DNA of 64,000 nt from Stutzerimonas kunmingensis (GCF_002929225.1 NZ_PISM01000004.1:558001-622000); one strand, 5' to 3'; shown: positions 16,605-27,623, counted from the stretch's first letter. Numbers and translations: made by a program. The notes: generated from the letters alone by a model not told the origin.

Positions 16605-17516
16605 TCAGTGCCCGTTCCGGTCGCCAGTCCCGGCGTACTCCGAACGTCTGGCAAGACCGGTCTTGAGCGCCTCGATCAAGAGGCGAACTTTCGGTAGCGG
16701 GTAGCGCCGTTGCGGGTAAACCGCCCACACGGCGGTATCTGGCGGCTGATTGCTTTCCAGTAGCGAAACCAGCTCGCCGCGACGCAGCGGCCCTTGCACG
16801 TAGTAGTCCGGCAGCTGGCACAGGCCAAAGCCACGCAGGGCTGCATCCAGCACCGCCTCGCCACTGTTGCAGCGCCAGTTGCCGCTGGGCTTGAAGTGCT
16901 GCTCGCGGCCCTCGATCTGAAACGACCAGATGTCGCTCGTGCCGATCAGGCAGTTGTGTCGCGCCAGCTCCGACAGGGTGTGTGGCCGTCCGTAGCGTTC
17001 CAGGTAGCTCGGTGCAGCACACAGGTACATTGCTCGCGGCGCGATGCGGGTGGCGACCAGGCGCGACTCGCCGAGTTTGCCGAGGCGGATGGCCAGGTCG
17101 TAGCCCTCCTGAACCAGATCGAGGGTGCGGTTGGACAGCTCGATATCGACGCGCAGTTGCGGGTGCTGGGCCATGAATTCGTTCACCAGCGGCACGATGA
17201 AGCGCTCGCCATAGGCCACCGCAGCGGTCATGCGTAACAGCCCGGTCGGTGCGCTGTGCAGATCGCTGATGGCCAGAAAGGCTTCGTCACGTTCCTCGAT
17301 CAAGCGTTGGCAACGGGTGAAGAAGGTATGCCCGGCCTCGGTCAGCGAGACGCGGCGGGTGGTGCGATAGAGCAAACGCGCCTGCAGGCGTTCTTCAAGG
17401 CGCGCGACCTGTCGGCTGACATGCGAGGATGAAACCCGCAGGTGCTCAGCGGCGCGCATGAAGCTGCCGCATTCGGCGACAGCCACGAATTCGTCGAGAC
17501 CTTCCCAGCGGCTCAT
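16605..17516 (-). CDS. LysR-family transcriptional regulator
   Basis: A 303-residue regulator. The N-terminal winged HTH is visible in EFVAVAECGSFMRAAEHLRVSSSHVSRQVARLEERLQARLLYRTTRRVSLTEAG, here recognised as the standard LTTR DNA-binding region (about residues 5-60), followed by a substrate-binding domain of the CrgA-like type (VELSNRTLDLVQEGYDLAIRLG equivalent at about 125-150). The ATG at 17516 is preceded by GGAGAACCC; a longer frame starts at 17543. It is divergent from adhC with a 163-base gap. Such pairs often mean that the regulator controls the neighbour (here adhC-fghA), but no binding site could be defined. The HPF-like gene downstream is 125 bases away. Confidence 0.9.
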   Translation of the reverse strand: MSRWEGLDEFVAVAECGSFMRAAEHLRVSSSHVSRQVARLEERLQARLLYRTTRRVSLTEAGHTFFTRCQRLIEERDEAFLAISDLHSAPTGLLRMTAAVAYGERFIVPLVNEFMAQHPQLRVDIELSNRTLDLVQEGYDLAIRLGKLGESRLVATRIAPRAMYLCAAPSYLERYGRPHTLSELARHNCLIGTSDIWSFQIEGREQHFKPSGNWRCNSGEAVLDAALRGFGLCQLPDYYVQGPLRRGELVSLLESNQPPDTAVWAVYPQRRYPLPKVRLLIEALKTGLARRSEYAGTGDRNGH

Positions 17517-17598
17517 GGGTTCTCCGGTGTCAGATTCCAGCAAGCGGGTTGCAAAGATCTTAACGTGATGAGCGCCGATTGTCCCTCAACAGCAATAA

Positions 17599-18795
<1,197 letters not shown>

Positions 18796-18800
18796 TCCCA

Positions 18801-18876
18801 GGGTGGATAACGCCGTCGCCAGACGGATTGTCCACCTCGACCGGTGGAAGCCCGCGCGGTTTCCACCTTCGCGAGG
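18801..18876. repeat. Short inverted repeat of REP-like type between adhC and fghA
   Basis: The segment contains GGGTGGATAACGCCG..CGGATTGTCCACC and, right after it, CCGGTGGAAGCCCGCGCGGTTTCCACC, two imperfect hairpins built on GGTGGA/TCCACC arms. A related GTAGGGTGGATGACGG unit lies after fghA at 19728. Such GTAGGGTGGA-type elements are, from memory, frequent between genes in P. stutzeri-like genomes. Confidence 0.55.
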
Positions 18877-18883
18877 CCTGTTC

Positions 18884-19729
18884 ATGACCCTTGAAATCGT
18901 TTCCAGCAACAAGAGCTTCGGCGGCTGGCACAAGCGCTATCGCCACCGTTCCAGCAGCCTGAACTGCGACATGGTGTTCGCCGTGTACCTGCCGCCGCAG
19001 GCGGAGCAGGGCGAACAGCTGCCGGTGCTTTACTGGCTGTCCGGGCTGACCTGCACCGATGAGAACTTCATGCAGAAGGCCGGGGCGTTGCGGCTAGCTG
19101 CCGAGCTCGGCCTGATCATTGTCGCGCCGGATACCAGTCCACGCGGCGCCGGCGTGCCGGACGATCCCGAAGGGGCCTGGGACTTCGGCCTTGGCGCCGG
19201 CTTCTACCTCAACGCCACCCAGGAACCCTGGGCTCAGCATTACCGGATGTACGAGTACGTCGTCGACGAGCTGCCGGCACTGATCGAGGAAAATTTTCCC
19301 GTTTCCGATCGTCGCGGTATCAGCGGGCACTCGATGGGTGGCCACGGCGCGCTGATCTGTGCGCTGAAGAATCCGGGTCGCTACCAGTCGCTTTCGGCTT
19401 TCGCACCCATCAGCAATCCGCTCAACTGCCCGTGGGGCGAGAAGGCGTTCAGCCGCTACCTGGGCGCCGACCATTCGCGCTGGCGCGAGTGGGATGCCTG
19501 CGCGCTGATTGCCGATGCCGGCGAGAAGCTGCCGATGCTGGTCGATCAGGGCGATCGTGATGACTTCATGGAGGGTCAGCTCAAACCGCAGGCGCTGCGT
19601 GCCGCTGCGGACGCTGTCGGGCACCCGCTGACGCTGCGCATCCAGCCGGGCTATGACCATAGCTACTACTTCATCGCCAGCTTTATCGATGATCACCTGC
19701 GTCATCATGCCGAGGCGCTGAAGGCGTAG
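18884..19729 (+). CDS. fghA: S-formylglutathione hydrolase
   Basis: Hydrolyses S-formylglutathione to formate and glutathione, the second step after AdhC. The 281-residue protein is an esterase D-type alpha/beta hydrolase: the nucleophile elbow is in [10 protein letters not shown], upstream are [19 protein letters not shown] and [11 protein letters not shown], and the acid and histidine lie in VDQGDRDDF and GYDHSYYFI. The ATG at 18884 starts [19 protein letters not shown], matching the family start; an upstream frame from 18803 would read through the repeat and is rejected. The stop is immediately followed by another repeat and a terminator. Confidence 0.96.
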   Translation: MTLEIVSSNKSFGGWHKRYRHRSSSLNCDMVFAVYLPPQAEQGEQLPVLYWLSGLTCTDENFMQKAGALRLAAELGLIIVAPDTSPRGAGVPDDPEGAWDFGLGAGFYLNATQEPWAQHYRMYEYVVDELPALIEENFPVSDRRGISGHSMGGHGALICALKNPGRYQSLSAFAPISNPLNCPWGEKAFSRYLGADHSRWREWDACALIADAGEKLPMLVDQGDRDDFMEGQLKPQALRAAADAVGHPLTLRIQPGYDHSYYFIASFIDDHLRHHAEALKA

Positions 19730-19780
19730 GGTGGATGACGGTGGAGCCTCAGCCGCGCGTCCGGTTCGGCTCGCCGCGCT
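19727..19780. repeat. Second GTAGGGTGGATGACGG-type repeat unit
   Basis: This unit begins inside the fghA stop codon (TAG of GTAGGGTGGA) and shares its first 12 bases with the element upstream of fghA, then diverges. It therefore looks like a partial copy of the same interspersed family. Confidence 0.45.
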
Positions 19781-19813
19781 GGTCGATACGTCAGGTGCCT
19801 GTGCGGCAGGAAT

Positions 19814-19850
19814 AAAAAAGGCCCGTCCGGACATGCCGGTCGGGCCTTTC
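19814..19850. terminator. Bidirectional terminator between fghA and ene-reductase gene
   Basis: AAAAAAGGCCCGTCCGG and CCGGTCGGGCCTTT pair around ACATG with one bulge. The A-run gives a T-run on the minus strand, so the hairpin best serves the minus-strand ene-reductase operon, with weaker use for fghA. Confidence 0.8.
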
Positions 19851-19863
19851 CATCGCCAGGAGC

Positions 19864-20913
19864 TTAGAGCGACGGATAATCGGTATAGCCAGCCGCGCCC
19901 TGGGCGTAGAACAGCTCGGGTTTCGGCTCGTTCAGCGGTGCGTCCTGACGCAGGCGCTCGACAAGATCCGGGTTGGCGATGTACGGGATGCCGAAGGCCA
20001 CGGCATCGGCCTTGCCCTCAGTCAGCCAGGCGTTGGCCTGTTCCTTGGTGAAGCGTTCGTTGGCGATATAGATGCCACCGAATATCCTCTTCAGCTGTGG
20101 GCCGAGGCTGTCTTCACCGGCTTTTTCGCGAGTGCAGATGAAGGCGATACCGCGCTTGCCCAGTTCACCGGCAACATAGCCAAAGGTCTCGGCGCGGTTG
20201 GAATCGCCCATGTCATGGGAGTCGGCACGCGGCGCAAGGTGTACGCCAACACGCCCTGCGCCCCACACGGAGATGGCGGCATCGGTCACTTCCAGCATCA
20301 GCCGGGCGCGGTTTTCCAGCGAGCCACCGTAGGCGTCACTGCGCTGGTTGGTGCTGTCCTGCAGGAACTGGTCGAGCAGATAGCCGTTCGCGCCATGAAT
20401 CTCGACCCCATCGAAACCAGCTTCCTTAGCGTTCTCCGCACCCTTGCGGTAGGCCTCAACGATGCCCGGAATCTCAGCGGTTTCCAGCGCACGAGGCGTC
20501 TCGTAATCCTTCATTGGTCGCACCAGGCTGACATGGCCGGCTGGTTTGATGGCGCTGGGTGCGACCGGTAGCTGGCCGTCGAGGTAGATCGGGTCGGAGA
20601 TACGGCCGACGTGCCAGAGCTGCAGGACGATCTTGCCGCCTTTGGCGTGCACTGCATCGGTGACCTTTTTCCAGCCCTGAATCTGCTCGGCGGACCAGAT
20701 GCCGGGGGTGTCCGGGTAGCCGACGCCCATCGGGGTCACGGAGGTGGCTTCGCTGATGATCAGGCCGGCGTCGGCGCGCTGGGCGTAGTACTCGGCAATC
20801 AGGTCGCCGGGAACGCGGCCGGGCTCGGCGCGGCAGCGGGTCAGGGGAGCCATGATGACGCGGTTGTTCAGTTCCAGATCGCCGATCTTGATCGGGTCGA
20901 AAAGTGTGGGCAT
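19864..20913 (-). CDS. Old Yellow Enzyme family ene-reductase (NemA/XenB-like)
   Basis: An FMN-dependent NAD(P)H reductase of activated alkenes, nitro esters and nitroaromatics, 349 residues. The TIM-barrel signatures are clear: FDPIKIGDLELNNRVIMAPLTR at the N-terminus, the substrate-binding pair in EIHGANGYLLDQFL, then DSTNQRSDAYGGSLENRARL and the FMN phosphate region AFGIPYIANPDLVERL. A good ribosome binding site (AAGGAG) precedes the ATG. It lies 38 bases after an ArsR-type gene on the same strand, an arrangement like nemR-nemA, though the regulator family differs. The physiological substrate is not predictable; quinones or electrophiles are plausible. Confidence 0.92.
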   Translation of the reverse strand: MPTLFDPIKIGDLELNNRVIMAPLTRCRAEPGRVPGDLIAEYYAQRADAGLIISEATSVTPMGVGYPDTPGIWSAEQIQGWKKVTDAVHAKGGKIVLQLWHVGRISDPIYLDGQLPVAPSAIKPAGHVSLVRPMKDYETPRALETAEIPGIVEAYRKGAENAKEAGFDGVEIHGANGYLLDQFLQDSTNQRSDAYGGSLENRARLMLEVTDAAISVWGAGRVGVHLAPRADSHDMGDSNRAETFGYVAGELGKRGIAFICTREKAGEDSLGPQLKRIFGGIYIANERFTKEQANAWLTEGKADAVAFGIPYIANPDLVERLRQDAPLNEPKPELFYAQGAAGYTDYPSL

Positions 20914-20951
20914 AGCAATACCGCTCCTTTACTGGTGGTGCGAAAAGGGAC

Positions 20952-21254
20952 TCAGAGTTCCTGGCCGATGCGCTCGACGAACGACTCGATGATCGCGTCG
21001 TTGCGCTTGAAGAAGTGCCACTGGCCGACCTTTTGGCTGGTGATCAGCCCGGCTTTCTGCAGGGTCGCCAGATGGGCCGATACGGTTGACTGCGACAGGC
21101 CGGCACGCTGATCGATCTGCCCGGCACAGACGCCGTTTTCCAGCGAATGGTGCTGCTCGGAGAAATACCGCTGCGGCTCCTTCAGCCAGCGCAGGATGTC
21201 GCGACGCAGCGGGTGGGCGAGGGCCTTGATGATGTCGTCAAAGTCGTCCGGCAT
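20952..21254 (-). CDS. ArsR-family transcriptional regulator
   Basis: A 100-residue winged-helix repressor. The HTH is seen in [17 protein letters not shown] and in [24 protein letters not shown]; the beta wing follows as [11 protein letters not shown]. Only one cysteine (GVCAGQID) is present, so a classical ArsR metal-thiolate site is unlikely; an organic or redox signal is more plausible. It is the first gene of a two-gene unit with the ene-reductase, and a nearly perfect inverted repeat lies just upstream over its probable promoter, consistent with autorepression. The sensed ligand is unknown. Confidence 0.88.
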   Translation of the reverse strand: MPDDFDDIIKALAHPLRRDILRWLKEPQRYFSEQHHSLENGVCAGQIDQRAGLSQSTVSAHLATLQKAGLITSQKVGQWHFFKRNDAIIESFVERIGQEL

Positions 21255-21272
21255 GGGATGGCTCTGGGCTGT

Positions 21273-21314
21273 ATATCGGAATGAGGCGAACTATATATCG
21301 CTTTTTTCCGATAT
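21273..21314. promoter_or_regulatory. Probable operator of the ArsR/ene-reductase unit
   Basis: ATATCGGAA (21273-21281) and TTCCGATAT (21306-21314) form a perfect nine-base inverted repeat with 24 bases between. On the minus strand the spacer contains TATATAG, a possible -10 element, placing the half-sites on either side of the promoter of the ArsR gene, 18 bases from its start codon. Confidence 0.65.
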
Positions 21315-21435
21315 GAGATCGATTCGACTGATGGTGGTTATTGGCTGTGTCGATGATCGGGAGGTGCCGCGGACACTCAAGCAGCACCCGGCTCCTGTAG
21401 AATCGCCGCCTCGAGATTTTCAGGGTTTTGCATCT

Positions 21436-21909
21436 ATGCGTATCGGCCACGGTTACGACGTGCACCGCTTCGGCGAGGGCGATCACATCACGCTTGGCGG
21501 CGTGCGGATTCCACACAGGTTTGGGCTGTTGGCTCATTCCGACGGTGACGTGCTGCTGCATGCCTTGAGTGACGCGTTGCTCGGTGCCGCTGCGCTGGGC
21601 GATATCGGCAAGCACTTCCCGGACACCGACCCGCAATTCAAGGGCGCCGACAGCCGCGCTTTGCTGCGCCATGTGCTCGTCCAGGTCCAGGCCAAGGGAT
21701 ACGTCGTCGGCAATGTCGACGCCACCATCATCGCCCAGGCGCCGAAGATGGCACCGCACATCGACAGCATGCGCGCGTTGATCGCGGCCGACCTGCAGGT
21801 CGAGCTGGACCAGGTCAACGTCAAGGCCACCACGACCGAGAAGCTGGGTTTCACCGGGCGTGAGGAGGGGATCGCCGTTCACGCGGTTGCCTTGCTGGTC
21901 CGCGCATGA
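21436..21909 (+). CDS. ispF: 2-C-methyl-D-erythritol 2,4-cyclodiphosphate synthase
   Basis: Fifth enzyme of the MEP pathway, forming the cyclic diphosphate with loss of CMP. The 157-residue product starts [16 protein letters not shown], with the zinc ligands D8 and H10, and continues with [35 protein letters not shown] and the C-terminal [17 protein letters not shown] loop; all are diagnostic. A longer upstream frame from 21196 lacks homology and is rejected. Its stop overlaps the truD ATG, starting a tightly packed ispF-truD-surE-pcm run. Confidence 0.97.
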   Translation: MRIGHGYDVHRFGEGDHITLGGVRIPHRFGLLAHSDGDVLLHALSDALLGAAALGDIGKHFPDTDPQFKGADSRALLRHVLVQVQAKGYVVGNVDATIIAQAPKMAPHIDSMRALIAADLQVELDQVNVKATTTEKLGFTGREEGIAVHAVALLVRA

Positions 21910-22946
21910 CCGAAGATCAGCTGCTCGGGCCGCGCGCCCATGGCGAGCCCTGTGGCAGTGCCGTGCTGAAAGCGGTTGCCGAGGATTTTCAGGTCGATGA
22001 AGTGCTCGATATCCCGCTGTCCGGCGAAGGCGAGCACCTCTGGTTGTGGGTGGAAAAGCGCAATCTGAACACCGAGGAAGCCGCCAAACGCATCGCCCGC
22101 GCCGCTGGCGTGCCGCTGAAGATGATCAGCTACGCCGGGCTCAAGGACCGCCAGGCATTGACTCGCCAGTGGTTCAGCCTGCATCTGCCGGGCAAGAGCG
22201 ATCCGGATCTTGCCGCTGCCGAGGGCGACGGCCTGGCGATCCTCAAGCGCACCCGGCATCAGCGTAAGCTGCAGCGCGGCGCGCACTCGGCCAATGGCTT
22301 CCGCCTACGCTTGACGGAGCTGCGCGGTGAGCATGCCGCGCTGGATGAGCGGCTGGCGCGGATCAAGGCCTCCGGCGTGCCGAATTACTTCGGCCTGCAG
22401 CGTTTCGGCTATGAGGGCAGCAACCTGCACGGTGCACGGCACTTCGCGGCGAAAGGCGAGCTTCCGGAGCAGCGCAACATGCGTTCGCGGCTGCTTTCGG
22501 CTGGCCGCAGTTACCTGTTCAACCGTGTGCTCGCCGAACGGGTTGGGGATGGCAGCTGGGATCAGGCACGGGTAGGCGATCTTCTGGCGTTCACCGACAG
22601 TCGCAGCTTTTTCCCGGCCGGGCCGGAGGAGTGCGGCGACCCACGCCTGACGATTCTGGATCTGCATCCGACCGGCCCTTTATGGGGCATGGAAGGCTCT
22701 CCAGCATGTGACGAAATTCAGGCACTGGAAAACGCCGTCGCCGAAACTGAACCCGCGGTCGTCAATTGGTTGGCGCAGGCAGGAATGAAGCACGAACGGC
22801 GCATTCTTCGCCTCCCCATCGGCGGTTTGTCGTGGCATTATCCCGAGCCTTACATTCTGCAACTGGAATTCGTCCTGCCGACCGGATGCTTCGCCACCGC
22901 CGTGGTGCGTGAGCTGGTCAGCCTGGCAGGGCAGACGGACATCTGA
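21906..22946 (+). CDS. truD: tRNA pseudouridine(13) synthase TruD
   Basis: Isomerises U13 in tRNA-Glu. The 346-residue product has the family signatures [29 protein letters not shown] (N-terminal region), [15 protein letters not shown] with the catalytic D81, and [13 protein letters not shown] before the TRUD insertion domain. The ATG overlaps the ispF stop (ATGA), and its own TGA overlaps the surE ATG. This ispF-truD-surE-pcm-nlpD-rpoS order is shared with other gammaproteobacteria. Confidence 0.96.
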   Translation: MTEDQLLGPRAHGEPCGSAVLKAVAEDFQVDEVLDIPLSGEGEHLWLWVEKRNLNTEEAAKRIARAAGVPLKMISYAGLKDRQALTRQWFSLHLPGKSDPDLAAAEGDGLAILKRTRHQRKLQRGAHSANGFRLRLTELRGEHAALDERLARIKASGVPNYFGLQRFGYEGSNLHGARHFAAKGELPEQRNMRSRLLSAGRSYLFNRVLAERVGDGSWDQARVGDLLAFTDSRSFFPAGPEECGDPRLTILDLHPTGPLWGMEGSPACDEIQALENAVAETEPAVVNWLAQAGMKHERRILRLPIGGLSWHYPEPYILQLEFVLPTGCFATAVVRELVSLAGQTDI

Positions 22947-23695
22947 TGCGTATTCTGATCGCCAACGACGACGGGGTGTATGCACCCGGGCTCGCCGCGC
23001 TTTATGACGCGCTGGCCGACTATGCCGAGTGCAAGGTGGTAGCCCCGATCCAGGATATGAGCGGCGCCAGCAGCGCCCTTACCCTGGACCGCCCGCTTCA
23101 TCCTGTCAGCATGCCGAACGGCTTCATCGGGCTGAACGGCTCGCCCACCGATTGCGTGCATCTGGGCCTGAACGGGCTGCTCGAAGAAACACCGGACATG
23201 GTGGTTTCGGGCATCAACCTCGGCGCCAATCTGGGCGACGATGTGCTCTATTCCGGCACGGTTGCCGCGGCCATCGAAGGCCGCTTCACCGGCCGCCCGG
23301 CCTTTGCCTTCTCGCTGGTCTCTCGCTCCACGGAAAACCTGCCGACCGCTGCGCATATCGCGCGCCTGCTGGTGGAGAAGCACGACCAGCTCGAAGTGCC
23401 GCCGCGCACGGTGCTCAGCGTCAACGTGCCGAACCTGCCGCTTGATCACATTCGTGGTATCCAGCTCACTCGTCTGGGGCATCGCAGCCGTGCCAAGCCG
23501 CCGGTCAAGCAGGCCAACCCTCGGGGCAAGGAGGGCTACTGGATATCCGTGGCCGGGGACGTCGAGGATGGCGGACCGGGTACCGATTTTCATGCGGTGA
23601 TGCAGGGTTACGTATCGATTACCCCGCTGCAGCTGGATCGAACTTTTCATGAGGCCTTCAACGGTCTCGAGAGCTGGCTGGAGAACGTGCTGTGA
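22946..23695 (+). CDS. surE: 5'/3'-nucleotidase SurE
   Basis: A metal-dependent phosphatase acting on nucleoside monophosphates and short polyphosphates, linked to stationary-phase survival. The 249-residue product begins [16 protein letters not shown] with the metal-binding D8-D9 pair; other motifs are [39 protein letters not shown] and [17 protein letters not shown]. The start shares one base with the truD stop. It lies in the rpoS-containing stress cluster. Confidence 0.97.
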   Translation: MRILIANDDGVYAPGLAALYDALADYAECKVVAPIQDMSGASSALTLDRPLHPVSMPNGFIGLNGSPTDCVHLGLNGLLEETPDMVVSGINLGANLGDDVLYSGTVAAAIEGRFTGRPAFAFSLVSRSTENLPTAAHIARLLVEKHDQLEVPPRTVLSVNVPNLPLDHIRGIQLTRLGHRSRAKPPVKQANPRGKEGYWISVAGDVEDGGPGTDFHAVMQGYVSITPLQLDRTFHEAFNGLESWLENVL

Positions 23696-23733
23696 GACAT
23701 CGCGAACAAGACAGCCTGCTGCATGGGTCGGGA

Positions 23734-24369
23734 ATGACCTCCCAACGCACCCGTGATCGCCTCATCCAGCGCCTGTACGAGGAAGGTCTTTCCAGCGCCC
23801 AGGTGCTCGAAGTCATCCGCCGCACGCCACGTCATCTGTTCGTAGACGAAGCCCTGGCGCACCGTGCCTATGAAGATACGGCGCTGCCGATCGGACACAA
23901 CCAGACCATTTCCCAGCCGTTCATGGTTGCACGCATGAGCGAGCTGCTACTGGCCGACGGGCCGCTGGACAAGGTTCTCGAAATCGGGACCGGCTCCGGC
24001 TACCAGACCGCCGTGCTGGCGCAGCTGGTCGAGCGGGTCTTCTCGGTCGAGCGCATTCAGGCGCTGCAGGACCGAGCCAAGGAGCGCCTCGCCGAACTCA
24101 AGCTGCGCAATGTGGTCTTTCGCTGGGGCGATGGTTGGGAAGGCTGGCCAGCATTGGCGCCTTACAACGGGATCATCGTCACCGCAGCGGCAGCCGATGT
24201 GCCGCAGGCCCTGCTCGATCAGTTGGCGCCCGGTGGGCGTCTGGTGATCCCGGTAGGGGCCGGCGAGGTCCAGCAACTCATGCTGATCATTCGAGAGGGG
24301 AACGGCTTTTCGCGTCATCTTCTGGATACCGTACGTTTCGTGCCGCTGCTCAATGGCCCCGTGATTTGA
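23734..24369 (+). CDS. pcm: Protein-L-isoaspartate O-methyltransferase
   Basis: Repairs isoaspartyl residues in aged proteins using S-adenosylmethionine. The SAM-binding motif [18 protein letters not shown] and the [13 protein letters not shown] segment are characteristic. With the ATG at 23734 the product is 211 residues starting [18 protein letters not shown], which matches the Pseudomonas Pcm start I recall. A GTG at 23692 overlaps the surE stop (GTGA) and would add 14 residues; it is a serious alternative because of the overlap pattern in this cluster. Confidence 0.94.
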   Translation: MTSQRTRDRLIQRLYEEGLSSAQVLEVIRRTPRHLFVDEALAHRAYEDTALPIGHNQTISQPFMVARMSELLLADGPLDKVLEIGTGSGYQTAVLAQLVERVFSVERIQALQDRAKERLAELKLRNVVFRWGDGWEGWPALAPYNGIIVTAAAADVPQALLDQLAPGGRLVIPVGAGEVQQLMLIIREGNGFSRHLLDTVRFVPLLNGPVI

Positions 24370-24388
24370 TCATTCAGCGGAAGAAAGC

Positions 24389-25324
24389 ATGAAAGACGCT
24401 TTATTGTTGTACGCCAAGGGCATGGCCATGGGCGCAGCGGATGTGGTGCCCGGTGTCTCGGGCGGTACGGTGGCTTTCATCACCGGCATCTACGACGAGC
24501 TGCTGCGTTCGATCAGTGCGGTGCCCTATGCCATCCGCCCGTTGCTGCGGGGGCGCGTCGCCGAGGCGTGGAAGACCGCCAACGGCAGTTTTCTGGTGGT
24601 GCTGTTTGCCGGCATCCTGACCAGCATCCTCAGCCTGGCCAGGCTGATTACCTTCCTGCTGGAAGAGCATCCGATTCCCGTCTGGTCCTTCTTCTTCGGC
24701 CTGATCCTGGTTTCCGTGCATCTGGTGGGCAAGGAGATCCAGCGGCGCAACCTGTCGCGGCTGGTGAGTTTCTGCCTGGGTATCGGTTTCGCCTACTGGA
24801 TAACGGTGGCGGCCCCGGTGCAATGGGGCAGTGACGGCCTGAGCCTGTTCTTCGCCGGTGCCATCGCCATCTGCGCCATGATCCTTCCGGGGATCTCCGG
24901 CAGCTTCATCCTCGTCTTGCTGGGGCTGTATCCGGTGGTGCTGGGTGCGGTAAAGAACTTCGATATCGGCGTGATGGCGATCTTCGCTGCCGGTTGCCTG
25001 GTGGGTCTGCTCAGCTTTGCCAAGTTCCTCAGCTGGCTGCTCAAGCGCTGGCGCGACCTGACCCTGGCGTTTCTGACCGGATTGATGCTCGGCTCGCTGA
25101 ACAAGGTCTGGCCGTGGAAGGAAACGCTGACCTGGCGTACCAACTCCAGCGGCGAGAACGTTCCGGTCCTGCAGCAGAATCTGCTGCCCGGCGCCTATGG
25201 CGATCTGACCGGCCAGGACCCGCAGTTGCTGCTGGCCATACTGCTGGCCGTGGGCGGCATCGTCCTGGTGCTGGGTCTCGAGTGGTTCGCCGGGCGACGC
25301 CAGCCGATGACGGAAGGCGTTTGA
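24389..25324 (+). CDS. popT: DUF368 family membrane protein, likely polyprenyl-phosphate transporter
   Basis: A 311-residue polytopic inner membrane protein with about eight or nine hydrophobic segments. The opening KGMAMGAADVVPGVSGGTVAFITGIYDELL and a second internal copy of the GISGSFILVLLGLY type are the DUF368 signature (two inverted repeats). DUF368 proteins were recently shown to flip undecaprenyl phosphate back across the membrane (PopT, beside the UptA/DedA group). The symbol rests on family membership only. It sits between pcm and nlpD, a place where E. coli has no such gene, with a 19-base gap after pcm. Confidence 0.85.
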   Translation: MKDALLLYAKGMAMGAADVVPGVSGGTVAFITGIYDELLRSISAVPYAIRPLLRGRVAEAWKTANGSFLVVLFAGILTSILSLARLITFLLEEHPIPVWSFFFGLILVSVHLVGKEIQRRNLSRLVSFCLGIGFAYWITVAAPVQWGSDGLSLFFAGAIAICAMILPGISGSFILVLLGLYPVVLGAVKNFDIGVMAIFAAGCLVGLLSFAKFLSWLLKRWRDLTLAFLTGLMLGSLNKVWPWKETLTWRTNSSGENVPVLQQNLLPGAYGDLTGQDPQLLLAILLAVGGIVLVLGLEWFAGRRQPMTEGV

Positions 25325-25352
25325 CGCACGTGTCTATGAAAGGGAGCGGGCA

Positions 25353-26201
25353 TTGAGGCTCACAGCAGTACGGCGGTGGATTCGCGACCCTTTGGTCCGC
25401 TCGATGGTCGGCGTGCTGGTGATCGCCGGCACGCTGGTCGGTTGCGCATCCTCGCCTCCGGGCGGTGGTGTGCAGGTCGTCGATCGCAACCAGCGTGATC
25501 GTGTCACCAGTGGGCAGTACATCGTGCGCCGCGGCGACACGCTGTGGTCTATCGCTTTCCGCTTCGGCTGGGACTGGCGCGATCTGGCCCGCGTAAACGG
25601 CATTCAGCCGCCGCATGTCATCTATCCCGGTCAGCGGATTCGCTTCAGCGGCGGCGCCACCCGAACGGCCGCTGCTACCCCGCAGCCGGTGCCCAAGCCT
25701 TCTAGTCCCGCCCCATCCACCCCGGTCGTGGTCGCCAATCCGGTGCCGCGCCAGCCGGCGATCACCACACAACCTAAGCCCGCGGTTAGCCAGCCGGCGC
25801 GCACTCCGGTTACGCCTGTGACCCGCTCTGCAAGCGGTTGGGCATGGCCAGCGAACGGCACGATCATCGGTCGTTTTTCCTCAAACGGTAGTTTGAATAA
25901 AGGAATTGATATCGCTGGGGATTTGGGACAGCCTGTCCTGGCTGCTTCTGATGGGACTGTTGTGTACGCCGGCAGTGGATTACGGGGTTACGGCGAACTT
26001 GTGATCATCAAGCACAGCGATACCTATGTAAGCGCCTACGGACACAACCGCAGGCTGCTGGTGCGGGAGGGTCAACAAGTCAAGGCTGGGCAAAGTATCG
26101 CCGAGATGGGATCGACGGGTACCGACCGGGTGAAGCTGCATTTCGAGATTCGTCGCCAGGGCAAACCCGTAGACCCGCTGCAATACCTGCCAAGACGTTG
26201 A
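25353..26201 (+). CDS. nlpD: LysM/LytM-domain lipoprotein, NlpD-like amidase activator
   Basis: An outer membrane lipoprotein that activates the AmiC amidase at the septum. The 282-residue product starts at a TTG behind GGGAG. A signal sequence with lipobox LVGC gives lipidated C31; a LysM domain spans about 55-98 ([17 protein letters not shown]); a proline-rich linker follows; and a C-terminal LytM/M23 domain starts near 165. The M23 zinc ligands are degenerate: the HxxxD histidine is replaced in LNKGIDIAG and the HxH motif reads KLHFEIR. This fits an activator with no endopeptidase activity of its own. rpoS follows, and its promoter is commonly inside nlpD. Confidence 0.92.
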   Translation: MRLTAVRRWIRDPLVRSMVGVLVIAGTLVGCASSPPGGGVQVVDRNQRDRVTSGQYIVRRGDTLWSIAFRFGWDWRDLARVNGIQPPHVIYPGQRIRFSGGATRTAAATPQPVPKPSSPAPSTPVVVANPVPRQPAITTQPKPAVSQPARTPVTPVTRSASGWAWPANGTIIGRFSSNGSLNKGIDIAGDLGQPVLAASDGTVVYAGSGLRGYGELVIIKHSDTYVSAYGHNRRLLVREGQQVKAGQSIAEMGSTGTDRVKLHFEIRRQGKPVDPLQYLPRR

Positions 26202-26301
26202 CCTGTCACCTGCCTGTTCCAGCACTAGGTTGGGCTTGAGCGTAGCCAGGGACCCGCGCCGCTTGGGCCTGTTGTCGAACTCGGAACAGGACAAGAATAA
26301 A

Positions 26302-27297
26302 ATGGCACTTAAAGACCACGCGCTGGAGTTTGACGTCGATGATGCGGTTCTGCTCATGGAAACGCCGATCCACTTCGACCAGAAAGACAAAGTGACCAAG
26401 GCTGCCAGTGCAGGCAGACCCAAGGCCACATCCAGCAAACAGCACAAGTTCATCGACTACAACCGGGCGCTAGATGCAACCCAGTTGTATCTCAACGAAA
26501 TCGGTTTCTCCCCCCTCCTGACCCCCGAAGAAGAAGTGCATTTCGCGCGTTTGGCGCAGAAAGGCGATCCGGCGGGGCGCAAGCGCATGATCGAAAGCAA
26601 CCTTCGCCTGGTGGTCAAGATCGCCCGACGCTACGTCAATCGCGGTCTTTCCCTGCTCGATTTGGTCGAGGAGGGCAATCTTGGTCTGATTCGCGCGGTG
26701 GAGAAATTCGACCCCGAGCGCGGCTTCCGCTTTTCCACCTATGCCACCTGGTGGATTCGACAGACGATCGAGCGGGCGATCATGAATCAGACCCGCACGA
26801 TTCGCCTGCCGATTCATGTGGTCAAGGAATTGAACGTCTACCTCCGGGCCGCTCGCGAGCTGACCCAGAAGCTCGACCACGAACCCAGCCCTGAAGAGAT
26901 CGCCAACCTGCTGGAGAAGCCGGTCGGTGAGGTCAAGCGCATGCTGGGGCTCAACGAACGCGTCACTTCGGTGGACGTGTCGCTTGGCCCGGACACGGAC
27001 AAGACGCTGCTCGATACACTTACCGACGATCGCCCGACCGATCCTTGCGAGCTTCTGCTGGATGACGATCTGTCCAACAGCATCGACCAATGGCTGTCTG
27101 ATCTGTCCGAAAAGCAGCGGGAGGTGGTTATCCGTCGTTTTGGCCTGCGCGGCCATGAAGCCTCGACGCTGGAGGAGGTGGGGCAGGAGATCGGCCTGAC
27201 CCGCGAGCGTGTTCGCCAGATCCAAGTGGAGGCGCTGCGCCGTCTGCGCGAGATTCTCGAGCGTAACGGCCTGTCGAGCGACGCGCTGTTCCAGTGA
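26302..27297 (+). CDS. rpoS: Stationary-phase sigma factor RpoS (sigma-38)
   Basis: The general stress and stationary-phase sigma factor, 331 residues. Region 1.2 and 2 are clear: [40 protein letters not shown] and [17 protein letters not shown]; region 3 follows and region 4.2 ends with [26 protein letters not shown]. The start [20 protein letters not shown] matches other Pseudomonas RpoS; an in-frame ATG at 26230 is upstream of the plausible ribosome binding site. It is followed by rsmZ, so the Gac/Rsm and RpoS controls are physically linked here, as in P. aeruginosa. Confidence 0.97.
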   Translation: MALKDHALEFDVDDAVLLMETPIHFDQKDKVTKAASAGRPKATSSKQHKFIDYNRALDATQLYLNEIGFSPLLTPEEEVHFARLAQKGDPAGRKRMIESNLRLVVKIARRYVNRGLSLLDLVEEGNLGLIRAVEKFDPERGFRFSTYATWWIRQTIERAIMNQTRTIRLPIHVVKELNVYLRAARELTQKLDHEPSPEEIANLLEKPVGEVKRMLGLNERVTSVDVSLGPDTDKTLLDTLTDDRPTDPCELLLDDDLSNSIDQWLSDLSEKQREVVIRRFGLRGHEASTLEEVGQEIGLTRERVRQIQVEALRRLREILERNGLSSDALFQ

Positions 27298-27439
27298 CAT
27301 CAATGTCGTCGGGTCTGGTGCCGGGCCCGACGACAATCCCGCCGCTGCTGCACTCTTCCTGACCCCTTACACACGCGGCCTTGGGTCGATCCCTTGGCTT
27401 AATCCGCCGCGGTCGATTTTCCTGGTTGTCCTCTCCCTG

Positions 27440-27457
27440 TGTACGCATTTGCTTACA
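27440..27457 (+). promoter_or_regulatory. GacA-box upstream activating sequence of rsmZ
   Basis: TGTACG-6 bases-CTTACA matches the GacA consensus TGTAAG-N6-CTTACA with one mismatch. It runs into a second, perfect palindrome of opposite polarity, CTTACA-AGCGT-TGTAAG (27452-27468). It lies about 140-160 bases upstream of the probable rsmZ promoter, with an AT-rich stretch between. Confidence 0.75.
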
Positions 27458-27595
27458 AGCGTTGTAAGCAAAGCCCACGAAACAACTACGGCGACCGGCG
27501 ATTTATGCCCGGCTCACTACGCAAATTACTGATTTTTATATAAATTATTAGATGCTCTGGATGGGCCAGGCAGTGCTGCGGCTGGATGCCACAGC

Positions 27596-27623
27596 TTGTT
27601 GTCGTCACGCCGATCATTAATAT
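27596..27623 (+). promoter_or_regulatory. Probable rsmZ promoter
   Basis: TTGTTG (27596-27601), a 16-base spacer and TAATAT (27618-27623) give a sigma-70-like promoter. It would start transcription near 27630, directly before the first GGA motif of the RNA. Confidence 0.55.
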
